From positions 90,021-154,020 of the forward strand of contig CAWGTL010000012.1 of the NCBI GenBank assembly GCA_963825505.1: a DNA stretch of 64,000 nucleotides, read 5' to 3'. Positions within the stretch are counted from its first letter, which is position 1; the number at the start of each line of letters is the position of its first letter. Source of the DNA: JBBQSN01 sp963825505 (GTDB lineage: Bacteria; Actinomycetota; Actinomycetes; Actinomycetales; CAWJMD01). Shown one piece after another: positions 44,886 through 53,261 of the stretch. The notes below the pieces were generated by a model. It did no database searches and was not told where the DNA came from. It saw only the letters and a list, made by a program, of their open reading frames with translations. The translations under genes and the position numbers were made by a program.

Positions 44886-44895
44886 ACTACGGGAC

Positions 44896-46626
44896 ATGCG
44901 ACTGCGCCTCCTCGCCGACCTGCTCCGGCCCCACCTGCCCACCCTGGTGCTCGGCCTGGTGCTCGGGCTCGCAGCGAACGCGGCCGGCCTGGCCACCCCG
45001 CTGGTGACCAAGTGGGTGCTGGACTCGCTGCAGGAGTCGGGCGGCCTGGCCGGGCCGGTCGGCTGGCTGCTCGTGCTCGTCCTGGCGAGCTCGGTGATCG
45101 GGTTCTGCCAGTGGGTGCTGTTCGGCCGGCTGGGCGAGCGCGTCGTGCTGGGTGCCCGCCGGATGCTGGTCGACCGCGTGCTGCGCGCGCGGGTGGGCGA
45201 CGTCGTCGCCACGCCGTCGGGCGAGGTGGTCACGCGGATCACGAGCGACACCGGTCTGCTGCACGCTGCCTCGTCCAGCCTGGTCGGGCTGGTCAACGCG
45301 GTGATCGCGCTGGTCGGCACGCTCGTGCTGATGGGGGTGCTCGACCTGCCGCTGCTCGGCACGACCATGGTCGCGGTGGTGGTCGTCGCCGCCCTGATGG
45401 GCACCCTGCTGCCGCGGATCGCCCGCGCGGAGGCGCGCACCCAGGAGTCGGTGGGCCAGGTCGGCGCCGCCCTCGAGGGCGCCGTGCGGGCGATCCGGAC
45501 GGTCAAGGCCAGCCGCGCCGAGGCCAGGATCGGGGAGCGGATCGGCGGCCACGCCGACGACGCCGCCCGGCACGGGGTCAGCGCGGCGACGACGTCGGCC
45601 GTGGTCTGGAGCATCTCGTGGACCGGCATCCAGCTCGCCATGATCGCGATCCTCGGGATCGGCGCCTGGCGGGCCGGCAACGGCCTGATGGAGGTCTCGA
45701 CCCTGATCGCGTTCCTGCTCTACGCGTTCCAGCTGATGGGACCGATCTCCGAGCTCACCGGCAACCTCACCGCGCTGCAGTCCGGCATCGCCGCCGCCGA
45801 GCGGATCCAGCAGATGGCGCGGTTCGAGCCCGAGTCCGGGCACGTGGTGCCCGAGCGCCTCGACGTCGTCCCCGCCGGCGACGCGGTGATCGAGCTGGAC
45901 GGCGTCACCGCCCGGTACGGCCCCGACGCCCCGGAGGCCGTCAGCGGGCTGACGCTGAGGATCCCGCGCCGCGGCCACACCGCGGTGGTGGGCCCGTCCG
46001 GCGCCGGCAAGACCACGCTGCTGTCGCTCCTGCTGCGCTTCCTCGAGCCGGTGGACGGCGAGATCCGGCTGGACGGACGGGCGTACGCGGCGTGGACGCC
46101 CGACGAGGTGCGGGCGCGCCTGGCCTACGTGGAGCAGGAGACGCCGCTGGTGCCGGGGTCGGTGCGCGACAACCTGCTGTTCACCCACCCCGACGGCACC
46201 GACGCCGAGGTGCACGCCGCGCTGGACTCGGTGCGGATGAGCGAGGTCGTCGCCGCGCTGCCGGACGGCCTCGACACCTCGCTCCAGGCCGGTCAGCTCT
46301 CCGGCGGCCAGCGGCAGCGGCTCGCCGTGGCGCGCGCCGTGCTGCGCACCCCCGACGTGCTGCTGCTGGACGAGGCCACCGCCCAGGTGGACGGCATCAC
46401 CGAGCAGGCGCTGCAGGCGTGCATCGCCGAGGTCGCCTCGCGCGCAGCGGTCGTCACCGTCGCGCACCGGCTCTCGACGGTGCTGGACGCCGACCAGATC
46501 GTCGTGATGGACGCGGGACGCGTCCGCGCGATCGGCACCCACGCCGAGCTGATGGGCGGCGACGAGCTGTACCGCGAGCTGGTGGCGGCGCTGCGCATCC
46601 ACGAGGAGCGTCCGGTGCCCGCCTGA
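44896..46626 (+). CDS. ABC multidrug/lipid exporter (ABCB-type half-transporter)
   Basis: The 576-residue fused transporter has an N-terminal domain with six membrane helices (LVLGLVLGLAANAAGLATP through LIAFLLYAFQLMGPISEL). The ATPase has Walker A GPSGAGKTTLLSLLL, Q-loop VEQETPLVPG, signature LSGGQRQRLAVARA, Walker B VLLLDEATAQVDG and H-loop VAHRLSTVL. The D-loop AQVD differs from the usual SALD. It would act as a homodimer and export drugs or lipids. Its regulator is the divergent TetR gene. Confidence 0.93.
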   Translation: MRLRLLADLLRPHLPTLVLGLVLGLAANAAGLATPLVTKWVLDSLQESGGLAGPVGWLLVLVLASSVIGFCQWVLFGRLGERVVLGARRMLVDRVLRARVGDVVATPSGEVVTRITSDTGLLHAASSSLVGLVNAVIALVGTLVLMGVLDLPLLGTTMVAVVVVAALMGTLLPRIARAEARTQESVGQVGAALEGAVRAIRTVKASRAEARIGERIGGHADDAARHGVSAATTSAVVWSISWTGIQLAMIAILGIGAWRAGNGLMEVSTLIAFLLYAFQLMGPISELTGNLTALQSGIAAAERIQQMARFEPESGHVVPERLDVVPAGDAVIELDGVTARYGPDAPEAVSGLTLRIPRRGHTAVVGPSGAGKTTLLSLLLRFLEPVDGEIRLDGRAYAAWTPDEVRARLAYVEQETPLVPGSVRDNLLFTHPDGTDAEVHAALDSVRMSEVVAALPDGLDTSLQAGQLSGGQRQRLAVARAVLRTPDVLLLDEATAQVDGITEQALQACIAEVASRAAVVTVAHRLSTVLDADQIVVMDAGRVRAIGTHAELMGGDELYRELVAALRIHEERPVPA

Positions 46627-46650
46627 GACGGGCCGCCCTCGTGGCGGGGC

Positions 46651-46656
46651 TAGCGT
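46651..46656 (+). promoter_or_regulatory. Leaderless -10 hexamer of molybdopterin protein gene
   Basis: TAGCGT lies 7 nt before ATG 46664 and supports that start over the in-frame GTG at 46655, which lies inside the hexamer region. Confidence 0.55.
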
Positions 46657-46663
46657 GACCGGC

Positions 46664-47361
46664 ATGCCGGTCCACCAGCTGCCGCCGGGGCAGCGCGCCG
46701 TCGACGGCTTCCCGCGCTTCGGCGTCGACCTGCGCCGCCCGCCGCCGGCGGTCCCCGAGCACCCCACCCTGACCGTCCGGGGCGCCGTCGACGGGGAGCT
46801 CGTCCTCACCGGCGACGACCTCGCCGCCCTCCCGCGACGCGAGGTGACCGCTGACCTGCACTGCGTCGCCGGCTGGTCGGCCACCGGTCTGCGCTGGGCC
46901 GGAACGCCTTTCGGGGCGCTGTGGACCGAGGTGGTCGCGGCGCGCGTCCGCCCCGGCGTCGCCGTGACGCACGTGCTGTTCCGCGGTCTCGACGGGTTCT
47001 GCTCCGTCGTGCGGCTGGAGGACGCGCTCGACCCGAACGTGCTGATCGCCGACACCCTCGACGGCGCACCGCTGGACGGCGACCACGGTGCACCGCTGCG
47101 GCTGGTGAGCCCGGCGCAGTACGGCTACGTCAGCGTCAAGCACCTGCGGCTGGTGGAGCTGCACACCAGCGAGCCGGCCGGGCTGCGGACGTCGCGGCGC
47201 GCCCGGGTGCAGTGGTGGCTGCTGGGCCTGCACCCCACCGCCCGCGCGTGGGCGGAGGAGCGCCACCCGCACCTGCCGGCGTGGCTCGTCCGCCCGGTGT
47301 TCCGAGCGCTCGCAGGGCGGATCAAGCGCGGCCTGTGGTCTCCCGGCGCTGGCCAGGAGCG

Positions 47362-47365
<4 letters not shown>
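46664..47365 (+). CDS. Molybdopterin-dependent oxidoreductase, sulfite oxidase-like fold
   Basis: The 233-residue protein has the SUOX/MsrP molybdopterin-binding fold. LTVRGAVDGELVLTGDDLAAL and ADLHCVAGWSATGLRWAGTP, with the conserved Cys that ligates Mo, come first. SPAQYGYVSVKHLRLVELHT near the C-terminal part closes the domain. No Tat signal is seen, so it may be cytoplasmic, and the substrate is unknown. The C-terminus has extra helices (VQWWLLGLHPTARAW). The stop TAG shares CTAG with the convergent GH1 gene. Confidence 0.85.
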
Positions 47366-48759
<1,394 letters not shown>

Positions 48760-48789
48760 GCGCCCATCCTGGCACCTGTCGCGGCAGGG

Positions 48790-48795
48790 CATGAT
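48790..48795 (+). promoter_or_regulatory. Leaderless -10 hexamer of pruA
   Basis: CATGAT lies 7 nt before the pruA ATG at 48803. Confidence 0.5.
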
Positions 48796-48802
48796 GGCCC
48801 GC

Positions 48803-50431
48803 ATGGACGCCGTCACCCGAGTGCCCGCCCCCGTCAACGAGCCGGTCCTGGACCACGCCCCCGGCAGCCCCGAGCGGGCCGCCCTCGAGCAGCGGCTCGG
48901 GCAGATGTGGGGCGAGAAGATCGACCTGCCGCACTGGATCGACGGCCGGCAGGTGATGGGCGGCGGACGCCGCACCGTCGTCAGCGCGCCGTTCGACCAC
49001 CGGCACGGGCTCGGCGTCCTCAAGGGCGCCACCGCGGGCGACGCGCAGCAGGCCCTCGACGCCGCGAAGAGGGCCGCTCCGGGCTGGCGCGCGCTGTCGT
49101 TCGACGACCGTGCTGCCGTCTTCCTCAAGGCCGCCGAGCTGCTGTCCGGACCGTGGCGGGCCACCCTCAACGCCGCCACGATGCTCGGCCAGGCCAAGAC
49201 GGCCATCCAGGCCGAGATCGACGCCGCCTGCGAGCTGATCGACTTCCTGCGCTTCAACGTGCACTTCGCCGGCGAGATCTACCGCGAGCAGCCGATGGCC
49301 AACAGCAAGGGCATCTGGAACCGCTCGGACCACCGCCCGCTCGAGGGCTTCGTCTACGCGATCACCCCGTTCAACTTCACCGCCATCGGCGGAAACCTGC
49401 CCACGGCGCCGGCGCTGATGGGCAACGTCGTGGTGTGGAAGCCGTCCCCGACGCAGGCGCTCTCGGCGCACTACACGATGGCGCTGCTGGAGGCCGCCGG
49501 GCTGCCCCCCGGTGTCATCAACCTCGTGCACGGTGACGGCATCGCCGTGTCGAAGGTGCTGCTGGCCGACCGCGACCTCGCCGGCATCCACTTCACCGGC
49601 TCGACCCCGACGTTCCAGCACCTGTGGCGCTCGGTGGGGGAGAACATCGCCGGCTACCGCACCTACCCGCGCATCGTGGGGGAGACCGGCGGCAAGGACT
49701 TCATCCTCGCCCACCCCTCCGCCGACGTCGAGGTGCTCAAGATCGCCATGGTGCGAGGCGCTTTCGAGTACCAGGGGCAGAAGTGCTCGGCCGCGTCCCG
49801 CGCGTACGTCCCGCGCTCGCTGTGGCGCGAGCTCAAGGACGACCTGGTCTCGCTCACCGACTCGCTGACGATGGGTCCCACCACCGACTTCTCCAGCTTC
49901 ATGTCGGCCGTGATCGACGAACGCGCGTTCGCCAAGCACTCCGCGGCGATCGACCGTGCGCACGCGGCGAAGGACGTCAAGGTCCTCGCCGGCGGCAGCT
50001 ACGACGACAGCGTCGGGTACTTCGTCCGGCCGACCGTGCTCGAGGCGAGCGACCCCACCGACCAGGTGTTCACCACCGAGTACTTCGGGCCGATCCTGGC
50101 CGTCCACGTGTACGACGACCGGCGCTACGACCGCGTGGTCGAGCAGATGGAGTCGGTGGCCGACTACGCCCTCACCGGAGCGGTGATCGCCACCGACCGC
50201 ACCGCGATCGCCTCGGCCACCGAGCGGCTGCGGTACGCCGCCGGCAACTTCTACGTCAACGACAAGCCGACCGGTGCGGTCGTGGGGCAGCAGCCGTTCG
50301 GTGGCGGGCGGGCCTCGGGCACCAACGACAAGGCCGGCGCCGCGCAGAACCTGCTGCGCTGGACCTCGACCCGCTCGATCAAGGAGACGTTCGCCCCGCC
50401 CACCGACCACCGCTACCCGCACATGGGGTGA
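48803..50431 (+). CDS. pruA: L-glutamate gamma-semialdehyde dehydrogenase (PruA)
   Basis: The 542-residue aldehyde dehydrogenase oxidises glutamate semialdehyde (from proline) to glutamate with NAD+. Key elements are AITPFNFTAIGGNLPTAPAL, KPSPTQALSAHYTMALLEAA, HFTGSTPTFQHLW, the general-base Glu in IVGETGGKDF and the nucleophile Cys in EYQGQKCSAASRAYVP. The length and these motifs match the monofunctional PruA type. No proline dehydrogenase gene lies adjacent. The product glutamate could feed the NAD-glutamate dehydrogenase encoded 6 kb downstream. Confidence 0.95.
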   Translation: MDAVTRVPAPVNEPVLDHAPGSPERAALEQRLGQMWGEKIDLPHWIDGRQVMGGGRRTVVSAPFDHRHGLGVLKGATAGDAQQALDAAKRAAPGWRALSFDDRAAVFLKAAELLSGPWRATLNAATMLGQAKTAIQAEIDAACELIDFLRFNVHFAGEIYREQPMANSKGIWNRSDHRPLEGFVYAITPFNFTAIGGNLPTAPALMGNVVVWKPSPTQALSAHYTMALLEAAGLPPGVINLVHGDGIAVSKVLLADRDLAGIHFTGSTPTFQHLWRSVGENIAGYRTYPRIVGETGGKDFILAHPSADVEVLKIAMVRGAFEYQGQKCSAASRAYVPRSLWRELKDDLVSLTDSLTMGPTTDFSSFMSAVIDERAFAKHSAAIDRAHAAKDVKVLAGGSYDDSVGYFVRPTVLEASDPTDQVFTTEYFGPILAVHVYDDRRYDRVVEQMESVADYALTGAVIATDRTAIASATERLRYAAGNFYVNDKPTGAVVGQQPFGGGRASGTNDKAGAAQNLLRWTSTRSIKETFAPPTDHRYPHMG

Positions 50432-50441
50432 CGCCCGACCG

Positions 50442-51806
50442 ATGAGCCTCGACCGGCTGGAGACGACGCTGTCGCCCGGCGCCCTGGTGACCGACCCCGA
50501 CGTCGTCGCCGGCTACTCGCGCGACCGCGAGCCGTGGTCGCCGCACGGCCGCGCGCTCGCGCTGGTGCGGGCCGCCTCTCGCGACGACGTCGTCGCGACG
50601 CTGGTGTGGGCCACGGCCACCGGGACCCCGGTGGTGCCGCGCGGGGCGGGCTCCGGACTGGCCGGGGCCGCCAACGCCGTCGACGGCTGCGTGGTGCTGT
50701 GCACGGAACGGATGGACGCCGTGGTGGAGATCGACCCGGGCGACATGCTCGCCGTGGTGCAGCCCGGCGTCGTCAACGGCGACCTGAAGCGCGCGGTCGC
50801 GGCGAAGGGGTTGTTCTACGCCCCGGACCCCGGGTCGCAGGACTTCTGCTCGATCGGCGGCAACGTCGCGACCAACGCCGGCGGGCTGTGCTGCGTGAAG
50901 TACGGCGTCACCCGCGACGCGGTGCTCGGGCTCGAGGTGGTCCTCGCCGACGGCCGGCTGCTGCGCACCGGCGGCCGGACCGTCAAGGACGTCGCCGGGC
51001 TCGACCTGACACGGCTGTTCGTCGGCAGCGAGGGGATGCTCGGCGTCGTGACCGAGGTGACGGTGCGGCTGCTGCCCGCCCGGCCCGCACCGTGCACGGT
51101 GGTCGCCGTGTTCGACGACCTGGTGGCCGCCGGGCGCGCGGTCTCGAGCGTGGTGGCGACGATGCGCCCCAGCATGTGCGAGCTGATGGACGCCACCACC
51201 ATCGCCGCCGTCGAGGACTGGACGCCGTCCGGCCTCGACCGGACCGCCGCCGCGCTCCTGCTGCTGCAGACCGACGAGCCGGGAGCGTCCGGCGAGGCGG
51301 AGAGCGTCGCGTTGCAACGGCTCTGCGAGGAGGCCGGTGCGACCTTCGCGATGGCGACCTCGGACGCAGAGGAGGGCGCCATGCTGACGATGGCGCGCCG
51401 CAGCGCCGTCACCGCGCTCGAGGCCCGCGGCGGCTGGGTGCTCGACGACGTCGGCGTGCCGCTGTCGGCGGTGCCGGACCTCGTGGCGGGCTGCCGCCAG
51501 GTGGGGATCGACCACGACGTCGAGGTCGCGACCTTCGGGCACGCCGGCGACGGCAACATGCACCCGACCATCGTCTACCCGCGCGACGACCCGGCCGCGC
51601 AGCAGCGCGCGGCCGCAGCGTTCCAGGCGCTGCTCGACCTCGCCCTCGACCTCGGTGGCACGGTGACCGGCGAGCACGGCGTCGGGCTGGCCAAGCGCAG
51701 CCACCTGGCCCGCCAGGTCGGCGAGGTGCACCTCGACGTCCAGCGCGCCATCAAGGCCGCACTCGACCCGCAGGGCATCCTCAACCCCGGCAAGTCGCTG
51801 GGCTGA
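50442..51806 (+). CDS. FAD-binding oxidoreductase, glycolate oxidase GlcD-like
   Basis: The 454-residue flavoprotein has a PCMH FAD-binding domain (VVPRGAGSGLAGAANAVDGC, PDPGSQDFCSIGGNVATNAG, GGRTVKDVAGLDLTRLFVGS). Its C-terminal cap has FGHAGDGNMHPTIVYP and VTGEHGVGLAKRSHL, the metal/substrate motifs of the GlcD/D-lactate dehydrogenase family. It would oxidise a 2-hydroxy acid. ATG 50442 is 10 nt after the pruA stop, so the two may be cotranscribed. No GlcE or GlcF partners are near. Confidence 0.9.
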   Translation: MSLDRLETTLSPGALVTDPDVVAGYSRDREPWSPHGRALALVRAASRDDVVATLVWATATGTPVVPRGAGSGLAGAANAVDGCVVLCTERMDAVVEIDPGDMLAVVQPGVVNGDLKRAVAAKGLFYAPDPGSQDFCSIGGNVATNAGGLCCVKYGVTRDAVLGLEVVLADGRLLRTGGRTVKDVAGLDLTRLFVGSEGMLGVVTEVTVRLLPARPAPCTVVAVFDDLVAAGRAVSSVVATMRPSMCELMDATTIAAVEDWTPSGLDRTAAALLLLQTDEPGASGEAESVALQRLCEEAGATFAMATSDAEEGAMLTMARRSAVTALEARGGWVLDDVGVPLSAVPDLVAGCRQVGIDHDVEVATFGHAGDGNMHPTIVYPRDDPAAQQRAAAAFQALLDLALDLGGTVTGEHGVGLAKRSHLARQVGEVHLDVQRAIKAALDPQGILNPGKSLG

Positions 51807-51826
51807 GCCTCCGCTCGAGCGGCGGG

Positions 51827-52321
51827 TCAGCCGGCCAGGTACTCCCGACCGACCTCGCCCTCCTTGCGCAGCGCCATCAGGATCGCCGGGGCAGCGGCCT
51901 TCTCGAGCTTGCCGCCCAGCAGCGGCACCGAGGCCTTGAGGTCGCCGAGCAGCTCCTGCCGGGTGCCGCCGCCGTCGGCGCGCAGCGTCATCGTCCCGTT
52001 GAGCTCGACCGGTGCGCCCGCGATCTTCAGCCGCACGTCGCCCGTGCGCGAGCCGTCGGCACCGGCCGGGTGCCAGGAGTCGACCTGCTTGATGACGACG
52101 GTGTCGCCGACGAACTTCTTGGCGACGTCGGGGAAGTCGTCGGTCGGCATGGTGCGCACGGTGGTGACGGTGAACGCCGCCGCGGCGTCGCCGTCGATCT
52201 CCACGGTCTGGTCGATCGCCCCGGTGCGGCGGCACTTGTCCTCGACGAACGCCGGGTCCGCGAGCATGGCCGCGACGTCCGTAGGCGGGGCGTCGTACCG
52301 GATCTCCTCCTGGATCTGCAT
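51827..52321 (-). CDS. DUF2505 family protein
   Basis: The 164-residue protein has a START/Bet v1-like fold: MQIQEEIRYDAPPTDVAAML, AFTVTTVRTMPTDDFPDVAK and DVRLKIAGAPVELNGTMTLR. This matches DUF2505, common in actinobacteria. Such folds bind hydrophobic ligands; none is known here. It is soluble. It lies 27 nt after the end of the WXG-like gene on the same strand and could be the third gene of that unit. Confidence 0.85.
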   Translation of the reverse strand: MQIQEEIRYDAPPTDVAAMLADPAFVEDKCRRTGAIDQTVEIDGDAAAAFTVTTVRTMPTDDFPDVAKKFVGDTVVIKQVDSWHPAGADGSRTGDVRLKIAGAPVELNGTMTLRADGGGTRQELLGDLKASVPLLGGKLEKAAAPAILMALRKEGEVGREYLAG

Positions 52322-52348
52322 GCGGAAGACCCTAGATGAGCGGACCGG

Positions 52349-52891
52349 TCAGCGCCGGGTCCCGGCGTCCTGGGCGATGGCGACCGCGGACGCGACCTGC
52401 AGCGGCACCTGGCGCAGCGAACCGGTGGGGCCCTCCGTGCGCAGCCGCAGCGCGCGGGCGGCCTCGTCGCGCTCGACCAGCGCCTGGTCGACCAGACGCT
52501 GCCCCTCGGGCACGTGCTGCTCGTAGGACTGCGCCTCCTCGACCGAGTACGCGCCCCAGGGCATCTGGACCCGGGTGTCGTCGAGGTGGAGCCCGTGGGC
52601 GGCGACGTACTGCTCGGCCTCGGACGCCAGCGCCCGGGCGTGCTGGAGGTCGACCGCGTAGCCCTGCAGCGCGCGACCCCCCTCGGCCAGCGCGTCGGCG
52701 GCGTCGTCGACCGCCCGCACCTGGGCCGCGAACGAGGTGTCGAAGGCGTGCGCGGCCGGGCCCTCCCAGCCGCTGAGGCTCGCGCGCAGCCGGGTCAGGT
52801 CGTCGCGGTGCTCCCGCAGCCGGTCGGCCTGGCGGACGAGGTCGGACCCCAGCACCGAGATCGACGCCGGGTCGCCCGGCACCAGGGTCAC
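52349..52891 (-). CDS. WXG100-like helical protein
   Basis: The 180-residue protein is mainly helical. The first part has ISVLGSDLVRQADRLREHRD and SLSGWEGPAAHAFDTSFAAQ, where WEG is a WXG turn between two long helices. RAVDDAADALAEGGRALQGY continues the second helix. The last third has further charged helices. It resembles type VII secretion substrates or the N-terminal part of their toxins, but no secretion ATPase is present. GTG 52891 is preceded by GAGGAGG, which favours it over GTG 52912. It follows the 113-residue partner by 10 nt. Confidence 0.7.
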   Translation of the reverse strand: MTLVPGDPASISVLGSDLVRQADRLREHRDDLTRLRASLSGWEGPAAHAFDTSFAAQVRAVDDAADALAEGGRALQGYAVDLQHARALASEAEQYVAAHGLHLDDTRVQMPWGAYSVEEAQSYEQHVPEGQRLVDQALVERDEAARALRLRTEGPTGSLRQVPLQVASAVAIAQDAGTRR

Positions 52892-52901
52892 GGGGCCCTC
52901 C

Positions 52902-53243
52902 TCACGGCGCACCGCCGCTCATCCGGCGCAGGGTGCGCTCGACGTCCTCCTCGGTGCCGCGGTAGTGCCGCGCCACCACCGCGAGCAGGCCGGCGGACTC
53001 GTCGAGACCGCGCGAGAGGGCGAACAGCGCGTCGGACGCGGACTGCTGCAGGTCGAGGACGTGGTCGCTCGCCGGCGGCTCGCCCGGGTCGGCCGTGCTG
53101 TGCACGAGACGGGCGGAGGACAGCCGCAGCTGCTCGGCCACCGGCTCCAGCGCCGTGACCGCGCGCTCGACCGCGCCGACGTCGACGGCGTGCCGGTCGC
53201 GCGGCGGGCCGTCGTCCGGTGGCGGCGTCCTGTGCTCCGTCAC
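52902..53243 (-). CDS. Small helical protein paired with WXG-like gene
   Basis: The 113-residue protein has no signal peptide. A disordered Pro/Asp-rich N-terminus precedes two long helices (DVGAVERAVTALEPVAEQLR and DHVLDLQQSASDALFALSRG, then LLAVVARHYRGTEEDVERTL). The VxxxxxxYxxxExD-like end (VARHYRGTEEDVE) resembles the ESX substrate tail signal YxxxD/E. The gene precedes the WXG-like gene, so the pair could form a heterodimer. GTG 53243 follows TAGACT by 7 nt and lies 18 nt from the divergent lipoprotein start. Confidence 0.68.
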   Translation of the reverse strand: MTEHRTPPPDDGPPRDRHAVDVGAVERAVTALEPVAEQLRLSSARLVHSTADPGEPPASDHVLDLQQSASDALFALSRGLDESAGLLAVVARHYRGTEEDVERTLRRMSGGAP

Positions 53244-53249
53244 CTGTGC

Positions 53250-53256
53250 GAGTCTA
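53250..53256. promoter_or_regulatory. Overlapping divergent -10 elements
   Basis: GAGTCT (53250-53255) lies 6 nt before GTG 53262 on the plus strand. TAGACT (complement of 53251-53256) lies 7 nt before GTG 53243 on the complement strand. The two hexamers share five bases on opposite strands, so one small element could serve both genes. Confidence 0.6.
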
Positions 53257-53261
53257 CGAAG

